This document shows positions 23,634 to 34,583 of a DNA stretch of 64,000 bases, in pieces. A model generated the notes under the pieces. It saw only the letters and a list, made by a program, of their open reading frames with translations. It ran no database searches and was not told the DNA's origin. How positions within the stretch are numbered: position 1 is the stretch's first letter; the number at the start of each line of letters is the position of its first letter. The position numbers and the translations under genes were made by a program. Source of the DNA: Nicotiana tabacum. Lineage: Eukaryota > Streptophyta > Magnoliopsida > Solanales > Solanaceae. The DNA is taken from assembly GCF_000715075.1 (NCBI RefSeq), contig NC_134087.1:130005518-130069517 (forward strand), given 5' to 3'.

Positions 23634-23872
23634 TATTGAAGAGTAAAGTTGTCAGTTAGGAAGTTAGTAGTCAGTTAGTTAGTTAGTAGTGACAGTAAGT
23701 TATAGTAGTAGCAGCAATTAGTGAATAGTTGTATATGTATGAGCTATGTGGTGTATTTGTAGTAAGATCAATTCAATGAAAAAATAGCTCATTTTCTTCT
23801 GCTCATCACTCTCTCTGTTCTCCTTCATATTCTTCAATTGATCCATGAGAACTTGCTCTAGATTTGATCACA
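23634..23872 (+). repeat. 3' LTR of the plus-strand Copia element
   Basis: It follows a purine run (GCTTGAGGGAGGG, the PPT). It starts TATTGAAGAG, probably a decayed TGTTGAAGAG, and ends near ...TTTGATCACA. With no 5' LTR in the window the right end is approximate. It contains GTTAG repeats. Confidence 0.6.
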
Positions 23873-25076
23873 GTTTATATATGAAAATAAATATGGTTCT
23901 AAAGTAGTTTAAAATTTGATTAGCTATAATTTAAATGTTTCTTGGCTATACTGCAGTTAATCTCAACTATAATTTTTTTTTTTTTTTTTTTGCAGAAAAT
24001 CTATAGTTTTATCTTGTTTATATGAGATAATTCGAAGGTCGGGTGGCTTTCTTTTTTAAAATGTTGAACACTCTTAACAAACAGTTGGGTTCATCTTTCA
24101 TCTTTGGGTCATATATATTCTGATGATGTTATTCCTATCATTTATGCATCCTACTTAAGTTGTAGTTCTATCACGAAAAATTATCATATTACTATACTAT
24201 ATTATTGCCAAATATAAAAGAAAATCTAAGACAAGAAAAAATAAAGCGCAGAAATCAATTAAATTCTAATCATCTCCAAAGTATAACAATTTCGTAAAAT
24301 ATATTTCAGTTCAATAACAAATTGTATAAGTAGATGTAGCAGTAAGTGAACTTACAATCAATTGCGAGAGGCAAATTAAGTAAACCAAGGAATTAGCCGG
24401 ACGATCTAGAATAGATAGATGGATGGAATAGTAGCTAGCAGTGTTAAGTCTCGAGATACCAAACACAGTATTATCGCCATGTCTCAAAATACGAATCCAT
24501 TCAATAACTTAAATCTCTTCAACCGCTAAATGAAGTAATGGCTAACACTCTCAAATATTCAATAAACGATTTCTGAGGAACAATCTTAAGAAATTTAGAT
24601 ACTAAAAACCAATTCTATGTAAAAAATATCAGAAAACATATGTATCATCCTATCCATCATAGAATTGTCCGGCCAATAAGTTTGGTGACACATAAGAGGC
24701 CAAAGCAACGTTAGAAGCAGGGGCTCTTCAAACAGAGTGTAAAAGGTTTATTTCTTTTGGTAGATGGAGTACCCGGGCATTCTCTTATCTTCCCATTCCT
24801 CTAGGCTTCTATTTATAGTCTGAAGGTTTGTGACCTTTAACATTGTGTATGAAGCGTTGTGCTAGTTTGTAGGCGTTTGGTTTTTGTTAATTAGGTAATT
24901 AGGTTTTAATAAGTCAATAGGGTATTTAAGTACATAACAATGATAACTAGGATATTGTAGTAATTTAACTTTTAAGTTGGACGTTTCCTGTTCTTAATAT
25001 ATTAATTAATTAATAATAATAATAGTAACAATTATTATCATTATTAATATAGGATCAGCTATCTTAGTTCAAAGAT
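23873..25076. other. AT-rich intergenic stretch with no gene
   Basis: No coding signal is recognised. There is a poly-T run (about 23972-23992). A minus-strand ACTATAAATAGAAGCC near 24812 looks like a TATA box preceding a short transcript-like segment, perhaps another LTR remnant. A (TAA)n-rich patch lies at about 25000-25050. Confidence 0.35.
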
Positions 25077-25339
25077 TGTGAAAACTAGAATTGAAGTGTA
25101 GATCAAAGAAAAACAATCTAGGGCTTGAGAGCTTTTGAGAACGTTCTGGAGTAAGACATTTCTTCTATTAGTCAAAATGGCAAAAGCTGTAAAATGAGCA
25201 TCAAGTCACCTATTTATACAATGGGCCAAAGTGAAAAATAAAACTAAACTAACAGACCACTTTTAGGCCCAAATACAAAATACACATAAATAATCTACAC
25301 AAGCCCAATACTAATTGTGTTCACTATGTCACTCCAACA
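25077..25339 (-). repeat. 3' LTR of the minus-strand Copia element (263 bp)
   Basis: The minus strand begins TGTTGGAGTGACATAG and ends ...CTAGTTTTCACA. It matches the segments of the 5' LTR at 30376-30541, 31830-31878 and 32738-32787. A duplicated piece follows at 25363-25446. Confidence 0.9.
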
Positions 25340-25468
25340 TCCTCCTCAAGTTGGCGGGTGAGCCACTTTTAGGCCCAAATACAAAAATACACATAAATAA
25401 TCATCACAAGCCTAATACTAATTGTGTTCACTATGTCACTCCAACATCCCCCTCAAGTTGGAGGGTGA
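25257..25468 (-). repeat. 106-bp tandem duplication covering the LTR edge and PPT
   Basis: The sequence starting CCACTTTTAGGCCC occurs at 25257 and again at 25363. Each copy includes the last part of the LTR (TGTTGGAGTGACATAG on the minus strand) and the PPT-like run (CAACTTGAGG(A/G)GGA). The 3' LTR therefore has two candidate PPT/U3 junctions. Confidence 0.9.
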
Positions 25469-25499
25469 GCAATTGCCCAACTTGCCAGCTAAAGAATGA

Positions 25500-25990
25500 T
25501 GAGGAACACCTGTCAAACACTTGGTAAAGATGTCAGCTAATTGCAAAGCAGTAGGAATGTGAGACAGAGATTAATCCATCAGCTCGCTTAGTGCGTATAA
25601 AATGGCAGTCAACCTCTATGTGCTTCGTTCTTTCATGAAAAACTGGATTGCTTGCTATATGATTGCAGCTTGATTGTCACAAAAAACTGGAATAGGTGCA
25701 GAGAATGCCAAACCCAAATCTGATAGCAAACGAACCAACCAAGACAATTCAGCAACAACCTTACTTATGGCACGATATTCAGCCTCCGCGGATGATAAGT
25801 AAACTATATATTATTTTTCGGACCTCCAACTAGTCAGACTACAAACCCAAGGTGACACAAAAACAACTAACTGAACGTCGTGAATCCGGGCATGTAGCCC
25901 AATCACTGTCACAATAACCAACTAAAGAAAAGTCAGCAGAGTTATTCAAGAAAAGTCCAGCTTCAGAAGTCCCTTTTAGGTATCACAGAA
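25500..25990 (-). pseudogene. Copia RNase H and pol C terminus, broken
   Basis: Minus-strand frames give CDSDWATCPDSRRSVSCFC, SSAEAEYRAISKVVAELSWL and DNQAAI, all standard for Copia RNase H. Stops interrupt the frame in at least four places. Confidence 0.8.
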
Positions 25991-26956
25991 CATGTAGAGC
26001 TGCAGTCATGTGGGGGACTCTAGGAGATTGAAGGAATTGACTAAGATGTTGAACAGCAAAGCAAAGGTCTGGACGATTGTGTGTAAGAAAATTAAGTTTC
26101 CCAATAAGACTCCTATATGTATCAGGCTTAGGTAAAAGCTCTCCAACATTAGACTTCAGTTTGACAGTTAAATCCAAAGGACATATAACAGAAGAAGCTT
26201 CAGAACAACTAAATTCATCCAAAAGCTCAGAAATGAACTTTTTTTGGTGCAACAGAACACCAGACTGATAATAATGAATCTGTATTCCCAAAAAATAGTT
26301 AAGAAGCCCTAGATCCTTTATTCAGAATTGCTCATCCAAAAAGTCTTTTAATGTTGAAATTTTGGTCAAATCATTACTAGTTAAGATGATATCATCTACA
26401 TACACAGCAAGAAAAACAATAGAGTTCTCTGATCGTCTCACAAACAAAGAATAATCATTTAAAGAATAGGTATAACCTCTGGAACAAAGTGCTTGGGACA
26501 ACTTGGCATACTATTGTCTAGAGGCTTGTCGAAACCATAAAATGATTTGTTTAATTTGCATACCAGATGAGGAATAGAAATGGTAGCTGCAGCAGAGGAA
26601 GAGACAACAGACAACCCTTGGGGAAGTTTCATATACACTTCTTCATTCAAATCACCATGCAAAAAGGCATTGTTAACATCTAGTTGAAAAAGAGACCATG
26701 ATTATTTAACTACATAAGTAATGAGACATCTAATAGTGCACATTTTTACTATAGGGGAGAAGGTCTCATGAAAATCAATGGCTTCTACCTGTGTATCCCC
26801 CCTCACAACTAGCCTCATTTTGCATCTTTCTACACTCTCATCAGCCTTATATTTGATCTTATACACCCACTTGCAACCAATTGCTTTCTTCCCCTTTGGT
26901 AGCTCAGCAATTTCCCAAGTCTTATTTGCTTCCAATGCCTTAAACTCCTTCCTCAT
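25983..26956 (-). pseudogene. Copia reverse transcriptase, broken
   Basis: From its N-terminal side it shows [33 protein letters not shown] and [11 protein letters not shown] (26956-26702), then [20 protein letters not shown] (about 26650). The catalytic box AVYVDDIILTSND is at about 26380-26415, then FLGIQIHYYQSG and the thumb region (26291-25983). It is split by a stop near 26700, a stop after DEQF (about 26322) and frameshifts. Confidence 0.85.
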
Positions 26957-27070
26957 GGCTTCCTGCCAAGATGGACTAGTAGCAGCCTGAGTATATGAGT
27001 GGGGCTCAACTGCAACAGTTGATGCAACAGAAGTGGAGGTAGCAGAAGAACAAGAAATAGATGGAGGAAG

Positions 27071-27910
27071 CTAAACCACGTAATCTTGAAGGTGGGAAGG
27101 AAGCTGACGAGATCTAGTGGATCTCCTTAGCTCAGGGAGAGGAGCAGCAGGGGAAGGAACTGGTTCGGATGGGACAGAAATAAGGAAGGATGGAGGATCA
27201 GATCCAGAATATAACAAGGAAGAATTGAAAGAAGTAGGGGAAACAGAGGAAATAGGAGTGGAAGAAGGGAAAGAGTCCATAGTCTCATTGAAAATAGTGG
27301 AAGGAATAAGAGATGGAGAGGTAAGAGAGGGAGAGGAATTAAGATGAAGAGGGAAAATAGACTCATGAAAAATGACATCCCTAGAGACAAAAACAGATTT
27401 GGTGTGCAAGTTATAAAGCTTATACCCCTTCTTGCCAAAAGGATAACCAATAAAAACAGAAGGAACATCCCTTGGTTGGAATTTATGTCTATGACATTTA
27501 GGCACGATTGCATAACATAGACATCCAAAAGGTTTTAAGTGAATGTAAGAAGGAACGGTACCATATAACATTTCAAATGGTGTCTTATTGGATAGGACAG
27601 AAGAGGGAAACCTATTTAAAAGATACGTAGCCGTTAACACACAATCCCCCCCAAAACTTTGGTGGAAGTTTGGATTGAAATAATAAAGCTCTAGATGTTT
27701 CCAATAAATATTTGTGTTTTCTTTCAACACCACCATTTTATTGAGGTGTGTGAACACAAGTTGTTTGGTGTAAGATTCCATTGTCAGAAAAAAATTGGCA
27801 AGAGTTAGAAGAACCATGTTCCAGGGCATTGTCACTTCTAATTGTCTGGACATGAAGGTTAAATTGTATCTTAACCATTGCAAGGAATGCTTTAAGAAGA
27901 GTAAAAGCAT
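27071..27910 (-). pseudogene. Copia integrase, C-terminal part and linker
   Basis: The ORF covers the integrase core C-terminal part (FGGDCVLTATYLLNRFP, KTPFEMLYGTVPSY, FGCLCYAIVPKCHRHKFQPR, FIGYPFGKKGYKLYNL). A Ser/Pro-rich linker runs towards RT. Upstream, at about 27965-28110, HIDTWGPYHTQTYSGARYFL marks the start of the core in another frame. Confidence 0.8.
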
Positions 27911-28108
27911 TGCTCTTAGAAAATATTAAATGTGTCCTAGTAGCTCTACAATAGTTAAGAAATATCTAGCACCAGAATAAGTTTGGGTATGATAAGGTCC
28001 CCATGTATCAATATGAATAAGCTGAAATAAAGAAGTAGAAAGAGATGTGCCATCTGGGAAGCGCAATCTAGCTTGTCTAGCTAAAGTATAGATAGGACAA
28101 GTAAACGA

Positions 28109-29141
28109 CTATTTGGGAGACAAATCAGAAGATATAGAAGATATACACTTCATCTTCACAAAAGGCATGTGACCCATTCTGTGATGCCAAAGTACATCAA
28201 GTTTATTCAAAGAAGCAGAAGAAGAAAACATAGTGTCATTCACTTGTTGTACAGTTTCAGTTAAAGAAGGAATAGGAAAAACATTCACACTGCTTACAAC
28301 AATATTCAAGGCTGAACTAGGGACATTATCCAAACTTTTCACGGCATTGTTCAAAGCAGAAGTAGAAATTTGTATCACATTGTTTAAGGCAGAATTAGAA
28401 GGGAAATGATAAAGCTTATACAATCCTTGGTCCAATCTACCAAGTACCAGAAGCTTCTTCCTCGAAAGGTCCTTTATCAAATAGGAAGAAGTGAAAAGGA
28501 CTATACTGTTAAATTGTTGAATTAACCTGTATACAGAAATGAGGTTGTATTTGAAAGTAGGAATGTAAAGTACTTTGTGTAGAGTGAAAGTAGAAGATAA
28601 AGTGAGTGATCCTATATAAGCAACCTTCACTTTATATCCATTAGGCAAAGTAACCAAGTAAGGGACAGAAAGAGGTGATATCAATTAGAAGTTCTTTATC
28701 AGGGGTCATGTGGTAAGTCGCTCCCGAGTCTACTATCCAAACACTTTTTGCCACACTGGTCAACATGCATGCAGAATAAGCAACATGATTAAACTTAGGC
28801 AAAGGGAGATTACTACCAACAAAGTTGGCAAAACCCATAAGATTGGGCTGAGTGGTGGAAGCAAGAAGATTGGACTGTTGCAGCAGATTCATGAGCTGGG
28901 AGTATTGTTCCTTAGTAAGACCAGGCACCAAAGAATCCGGACTAGTGGAAGCACATGGTGGACCAAATTCAGGATTCTCGGAAGATGAAGACTCAGCATT
29001 TGCAGCAGTACCAAATTTTCTGCCCTTAGTAAACTTGAAATGTTGAGAAAATCCATTCAATTTGTAGCATTTGTCAATAGTATGTCCACTCTTCTTACAG
29101 TATTTACAAAAAAGAGAACCCTTGTTCTGTTCAAAATTCAC
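28109..29141 (-). pseudogene. Copia gag 3' part, protease and pre-integrase region
   Basis: The first ORF (29141-28641) has the zinc knuckle CKYCKKSGHTIDKCYKLNG and then VWIVDSGATYHMTPDKELL (protease active site). The second (28684-28109) overlaps it and continues LPNGYKVKVAYIGSL and VLWHHRMGHMPFVKMKC, the pre-integrase region. A frameshift joins them. Confidence 0.85.
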
Positions 29142-29159
29142 CCTCTGATTATTTGTATC

Positions 29160-29943
29160 AAAATTAACCTTCTAATTGAATTGTCTTTGTAGAGGAAATT
29201 TAGTGGTTGCATTGACATTAAAGGAAGCCAGATCAGGAGAAAATTGAGTATTAGGAATCACTTGTCTTTGCTTTTCATCTTGCAGAAGAATGTTGTATAC
29301 ACTATTCAAGTGAAGGAAGTGGATTCATCATCAGTATATTACTTCTTACAGTGACGTATATTTCATTGAGACCCATTAAAAACTGGTGGACTTTGTTCTC
29401 TTCATCTTCCTTTAGGGAACCATGTTTTGCAGCACAAGTACAATTCTTAGCATGATCTGATCCCATGATCTCCAGTTCATCCCAAAGTTTTTTTAATTTG
29501 TTAAAGTATGAGGCTATGTCAAGAGGGGTCTGGCATGTGGAAGCCAATTCTTTCTTTATTTCAAATTTTTTTGTCCCATTAACCGTCCCATATCTATTAT
29601 TTAACTGCTTCCATGTACTTTCGGCGGTGTCAGAATACTGTACACTCTCAGCAATTTCAGGAGAAAGAGAACTGGTTAGCCAGGAAATAACCATATTGTT
29701 ACACCTATCCCATTGTTTGAACTAGGGAGATCTTTCAGCTGGTTTAGGACATGTACCATCAATGAATCCTATTTTATTTTTGGATGACAACGATACAATT
29801 ATGCTCCTTCTCCATCCACCAAAACCAGACCCAGCAAAAGGAACATTAACAAGTGACATTCCAGGAACGTCGGAGGAGTGAATGAATAGAGGACTAGAAG
29901 AATGAGGAGTAAAATCAGAATCACTATCACTAGAGCTTCCCAT
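29160..29943 (-). pseudogene. Copia gag N-terminal part, broken
   Basis: The ATG at 29943 opens MGSSSDSDSDFTPHSSS, a usual gag start. FGGWRRSIIVSLSSKNKIGF follows. A TAG near 29722 interrupts it; it then continues WDRCNNMVISWLTSSLSPEI to QFLMGLNEIYVTVRSNILMM, with a frameshift near 29302 and a second stop near 29174. Confidence 0.85.
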
Positions 29944-30363
29944 TTTTAGAGTAAAATGAAACAGGAAAACTACTAACCCAGAATACCAAAACAATTATCC
30001 GAAAATCGGCATCTACATGAATCAAATCTACACATGCAAATACTAACAATAGAAGAGCAAGTTTTTCAGAATAACTCAGTCCGCAGTCATAGAAGAATAT
30101 GAAGAGTGTGATAGTTTACCACCCTTCTTCGTAACCGAAAGACGCACAACCTTCAATTATCAAAAAATCACAGCAACAGATGAAGAGAAATACCACCAAA
30201 ACGCTGATTGAGTGGAGAAAAGTGAATGAGAACTCTGAATCCCATAAGAAAAAAAATACCGGTGAACGACGAGCAGAGAAACCGACGAAACTCAGAAACT
30301 TCGGCGAAATAGGTCGAGGGTACCACCGCTCGAAAGATGATGGTGAGATATCTCAAAATCCTC

Positions 30364-30375
30364 ACTCTGATACCA
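30364..30375 (-). promoter_or_regulatory. Primer-binding site, initiator Met-tRNA type
   Basis: On the minus strand TGGTATCAGAGT directly follows the LTR terminus ...TTTTCACA. It matches the 3' end of plant initiator Met tRNA, the usual Copia primer. Confidence 0.9.
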
Positions 30376-30541
30376 TGTGAAAACTCGAATTGAAGTGTAG
30401 ATCGAAGAAAAACAATCTAGGGCTTGAGAGCTTTTGAGAACGTTCTGGAGTAAGACATTTCTTCTATTAGCCAAAATGGCAAAAGTTGTAAAATGAGCTT
30501 CAAGTCACCTACTTATACAATGGGCCAAAGTGAAAAATAAA

Positions 30542-31829
30542 GGAAATTTTGCAGAAAGCACCATCTTTTAGTCCTAATTAGTCATTTATAAATACCTTTT
30601 GCTATATTACGCTCTATAGATATCTTTTATGTTTTTATACAATGTATTTCATGTATTTAAACGGTTGTATTCATTAATACAAGAAAAAAATAGGCGTAAA
30701 AACGGGAAATCCAGCTAAGTGTTATCTGTATTTAACTGTATTCAAGCGAAATTTCAGCTGTATTTAACTGTATTCAAGCAAAATTTCAGTGAAATACAGT
30801 AACTTTTTTGCGCAAATTCTGGGAACTTAAACTTGTTAAAAACGGAAGAAAATCAAATCACATGATAGTCTCCTAATTTAACTCAAAGAACTAAAACGAG
30901 TACACACTAATTTGTATTTTGCTCAAAGAAAGCAACTCAAAAACGTGAAAAGAAGGAAAAACCAGAGCAACACATCTGATCGAACTTCTCAATTCTCTTC
31001 TCCTTTTTTTCTATTGAATACAGCTTAATAAAACTCTTGAATGCAACAAAATACAACTAACTTCTGCTGAATAAAATAGTTGAATATAACTAACTACAAC
31101 TGAATACAACTGAATACAGTTGTATAAAACACTTGAATACAACTAACTACTGCTGAATAAAATAGTTAATTACAACCGATTAAAACTGAATACAAGAGAA
31201 TAATCACAACTTTTTAATACATCTAAAATATATAAATGAATGTTGCTGAATACATGTGAATACAGTTTCACCTCTTTCATCTGTAAACATGGCTTTCGAC
31301 AAAATCAAGGTTGAAAACCCTATCGTTGAGATGGACGGTTAGATCTCTTTCTCCTCTACTTTCTCTATCTCTATATTTCTTCCGTTTTTCTTGCTGAAAT
31401 TTGTTGTTTTATAGATCTGTTTTTGTATGCCAAATAATAATAAAGATTGATTATGCTGTGAAAATACAAAGAGGACAAAGAATTTAAGTAACGTGGGTAT
31501 GTGGGAGAAGAGAGTAGAGGTGACAATGGCGGAGAAATAGAGATTTAGGGTGGGAGAAGATTTATGAAACGTAGGTTTGTGGGAGAAGAGGTTAAAGTAT
31601 ATGGAAGAAGAGAGAGAAAAGCTGGTAAGAGGAGATATACGCTAATTAGGTGAGAGAAAATATAAAAAATGAGAGAAAAATATTTTGTAGCATATATGGT
31701 GCCTTAATTGTAGGATGGAACTATATTTAGATTTTTTGCTATAAACTATAAAAGGTATTTATAGGATGTAATATTTTAAAATGGTATTTATTTAATATAA
31801 ATAGGGTACTAACCTATTCTATAGGTGGT
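30542..31829. mobile_element. Non-autonomous DNA transposon-like insertion carrying a host exon
   Basis: An insertion of about 1.29 kb in the Copia LTR. Near its ends it has inverted similarity (TATAAATACCTTTT at about 30590 and AAAAGGTATTTATA at about 31748). Its interior has many repeats of GAATACAACT and CTGTATTTAACTGTATTCA. It contains exon 1 of an isocitrate dehydrogenase gene. The flanks suggest a short TAA duplication. The superfamily is not assigned. Confidence 0.55.
31289..31337 (+). pseudogene. Captured exon 1 of cytosolic NADP-isocitrate dehydrogenase
   Basis: The ATG opens MAFDKIKVENPIVEMDG, the conserved N terminus of plant cytosolic NADP-dependent isocitrate dehydrogenase, an enzyme that oxidises isocitrate to 2-oxoglutarate. 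The exon ends at a GT, where the parent gene would splice, and intron-like T-rich sequence follows. Only this 49-bp exon and adjacent flanks are present, so no enzyme can be made from it. It was copied as genomic DNA, not through mRNA. Confidence 0.8.
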
Positions 31830-31878
31830 AAACTAACAGACCACTTTTAGGCCCAAATACAAAAATACACATAAATAA

Positions 31879-32737
31879 GGGGCATTTGCATCTATACCCG
31901 CTTTTTGGGTCACGTTTTAACTTGTGTCCGCTTTACAAAAATAATTGCAAGCGTACCCACTTTTTCGCGTAACTTCAGCATACGAGGCTGAAGTAGCAAA
32001 GACAACCACGCAAAACTCCAGCATTCTAGTAGACGGGACTGAAGTAGTAAGTGTGCTGAAGTTTTTATTTGTAATTGTTGAACTTAAGCATAGTAGCTGA
32101 AATTTTGTTCTCTATTTGCTGAAGTTTTTGTTTGTAATTGCTGAAATTTTTATTTTTGCAACTGGCGAACTTCAGCTCTAGAGCTGATGTTTTTGTTTTT
32201 GTAACTGGCAAACTTCAGCTCTAGCGCTGATGTTTTTGTTTTGTAACTGGCGAACGTGAAGTTTTTGTTTTGTAACTGGCGAACTTCAGCTCTAGAGCTC
32301 TAGGGGGCATTTCGCGTCTCCTTTTGTTTATCCTCAACTCTGCTTATATTCCCTACTGTCTGTTTCATAAATTTTATGCTGGCATGTTGTTTTGGTCCAG
32401 TTGGGTAACTAGTCCTCCCACTATTGAGAATTCCATCTCAGTGATATTCCAGTAGTCCATGCTCTTGGTTGTTCATCTAATGATGCAGGAATTGCATCTG
32501 ATGTCTCTGTTCAGGTATGTGATGCAAAGAAAGACTTTCAAAGAGTAGGAATTGATAACTTGTAAACAAAACAAGAGAAGGTAACATTTAAGAGTACACC
32601 AAGACAGAGAACTTGCCCCCTTGTTTGACGAAATTCACCTTCCCGCCTAGTTTCATGAACCTTACTTCTAGAAAAAAAAAAGATAAAATTTTGAGGAGAA
32701 AAAAGAGTGCTGAAGTTATTTAAAAAGTAAGTACAAG
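31879..32737. mobile_element. Second insertion in the Copia LTR, unclassified repeat
   Basis: It starts GGGGCATTTGCATCTATACC and is rich in CTTCAGC/GCTGAAG words. Three or four subrepeats of about 57 bp (32155-32315) contain the palindrome CTTCAGCTCTAGAGCTGA. The start word reappears as GGGGCATTTCGCGTCTCC at about 32305. The right part (32330-32570) looks gene-derived. Both flanks carry TAA. Confidence 0.5.
32420..32564 (+). pseudogene. Possible captured host exon fragment, unidentified
   Basis: One frame reads EFHLSDIPVVHALGCSSNDA...SDVSVQVCDAKKDFQRVGI to a stop at about 32564. Its composition is protein-like, unlike the surrounding repeat. I do not recognise the family. A GTATGT within it could be a splice donor. 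Confidence 0.25.
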
Positions 32738-32787
32738 TTAATCTGCACAAGCCCAATACTAATTGTGTTCACTGTGTCACTCCAACA

Positions 32788-33199
32788 GAGATATTCAGAG
32801 AAGTTCGTTTCATTGAAATGTGACAGCTTTAACATTAAATAGTGATAATTTTATGCACTAGATATTGACACCGTGGACGCAAAATTGGTACTTGTTACAG
32901 CAGAATGAAATCACACGGGAGTTGTTTGGTTAATCGGTTGTAAAATACATTACGTACGGACTGTAATTCAAGAATTTGTAATGCATTAGTTATTTTTATT
33001 GGATATTCGGTTGTAAGAATGTTAGACCTTATTAAATTACTTGATTAGACTTTTGCGATCCATGATTTTGGTGACATTCATGATTTTACGCGTATCTTGA
33101 CATGTAGACATAATGATATAATTTTCTCACGCTATCTGAAAATGAAATATCTTATTTATTGTTGAAAGGATTTTTGGAAAAATCACAGTTTTCAAGCTT
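32788..33199. other. Intergenic stretch with DUF674 3'-flank similarity
   Basis: No gene. The segment 32850-32945 closely resembles 35660-35757, the sequence just downstream of DUF674 copy 2. It is probably the detached 3' flank of copy 1. Confidence 0.5.
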
Positions 33200-33826
33200 A
33201 CTCATATTATTTTTTTTGCAATTTCGATAAAATATTTGGGTTTTCACTGAGATACTTGAAAAGTATGCCTATTTTTTCTGGAACTGTGAATGAGCTGAGC
33301 ATTCTATTTCTGAGATACTTCTTTTATTACTTGCATTATGTTGTTATGAACTGTTGTTTGCTATTGGTGTCAGATCCGACCTTTGTTCCAACTCGTCATT
33401 ACTTTCAATCTAAGGTTAGGTTTATTACTTATTGAGTACATGAGGTCGATTGTACTCATATTACACTTCTGCAACTTGCGTGCAGATGTTGGATGCTGAT
33501 ATTGCTGTGTTCGACGGGAGCTGGAATTGAAGACGTGCCTACATTCCGGTTGTAGCTGCCTCTTGTTCATGGTAGCCTTAGATTCATAAAAATCTGTTTA
33601 TGTATATTTCGAATAGATGATGTATTTATTTCGTACCAGCTTTGTAAATTCTAATCTTAGAAGCTCATGATTTGTACTATCAGTCCTTGGAGAATGTATC
33701 AGATTTAGATATTTTCTTTTATTTAATTGTCTTATTAATTTCATTGAAATTTGGTTAGTTGTTAATTGGCTTACCTAGCAGGTTGGTTAGGTACCATCAC
33801 GACTAGTTGGATTTTGTGCCGTGACA
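33200..33826 (-). repeat. Ty3-gypsy LTR fragment
   Basis: The right end reads, on the minus strand, TGTCACGGCACAAAATCC, like the start of the solo LTR at 17374. Blocks at about 33380-33500 align with 16890-16990 of that LTR. The left boundary is approximate. The following 33827-34140 contains more gypsy-LTR-like text (around 33880) but no clear boundary. Confidence 0.55.
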
Positions 33827-34583
33827 AACATTCCCTAGGATTTGGCCTTATTTGCCTATTTTTGTTATGTGATAGTAACGCGCACGCGAGGTGACGAGCG
33901 TGTATAGGGGTGATATTTGTGGTTATGACCGGATTAGACCTTAAACTATTAATATGCCTTAATTTGATGATATGATTTATATGAAACATGTTTAATCACT
34001 TTGTGACTACATGAACTTGATTGCTAAAATTGATTTAGTCGTAGTCATGCTTTATATATTGACCTCCGATATGCAATTTATTATTGTCATTCCTTGTGCG
34101 GCTTGTTGACAATTTATAATTTATTATTGTCATTCCTTGCCAATTATTGTTTTCCGGGTAAATTTTACTAATGCTCTTTCAAGTTAAGGTTTGTAACATA
34201 AAAATCTTTCTTTTCTTTTCTTTTTTTTAACATAAAAATCACCTCAATTTCCCACTATGTTAAAGTCCTACATAAATAGGAGATTAATTATGACAAATAG
34301 GCCAATTCAACTCAAGATGGCCGCCGTATGATTAGAGTAGTGAAGGGTGCAATAAATTGTATAGCCGCGCACTTCTCGGTTAAAGAACAAAGACTGAGAA
34401 ACCCAACCAGTCAATCGCTAGCTAGCATGCCTTTCCATTTACCATCTTGGAAGTAAATCCACCATAAATATATTGCACTCTTTCTCTAATTCCCGGTGCC
34501 ACTATAAATGCAGCAACTGCTCTACATAGTGTGATATATATATATATATATGGCAAACTTATAGTTCCTTATTTAGTGTATCA

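Larger units (their letters stand above)
12855..23872 (+). mobile_element. Ty1-Copia retrotransposon, 5'-truncated, decayed, interrupted by two solo LTRs
   Basis: The order along the plus strand is gag, protease, integrase, RT and RNase H, then a PPT-like run and a 3' LTR, which is Copia order. There is no 5' LTR, PBS or gag N terminus: the element begins abruptly in mid-gag. Stops and frameshifts break every domain, so it is dead. Two later insertions sit in it with target duplications. One is a chromovirus-like solo LTR (14486-17374) in integrase, the other an Ogre-like solo LTR (19336-23106) in the RT/RNase H connection. Removing them restores continuous Copia homology, which proves the order of events. 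Confidence 0.85.
25077..32787 (-). mobile_element. Ty1-Copia retrotransposon, minus strand, decayed, with two insertions in its 5' LTR
   Basis: The minus strand shows the 5' LTR (32787 to 30376, with two insertions), then the PBS TGGTATCAGAGT of initiator-Met type, gag, protease, integrase, RT and RNase H. A PPT and the 3' LTR (25339 to 25077) follow. The flanks AAGAT (25072-25076) and GAGAT (32788-32792) are a probable 5-bp duplication with one transition. All domains are recognisable, but stops and frameshifts split gag, gag-pol and RT. Its insertion separates the DUF674 copy 1 region from sequence (32850-32945) that resembles the 3' flank of copy 2. Confidence 0.9.
30376..32787 (-). repeat. 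5' LTR of the minus-strand Copia element, split in three
   Basis: LTR segments are 30376-30541, about 31830-31878 and about 32738-32787. Together they match the 263-bp 3' LTR. The gaps are two later insertions, each apparently flanked by TAA. Confidence 0.85.
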
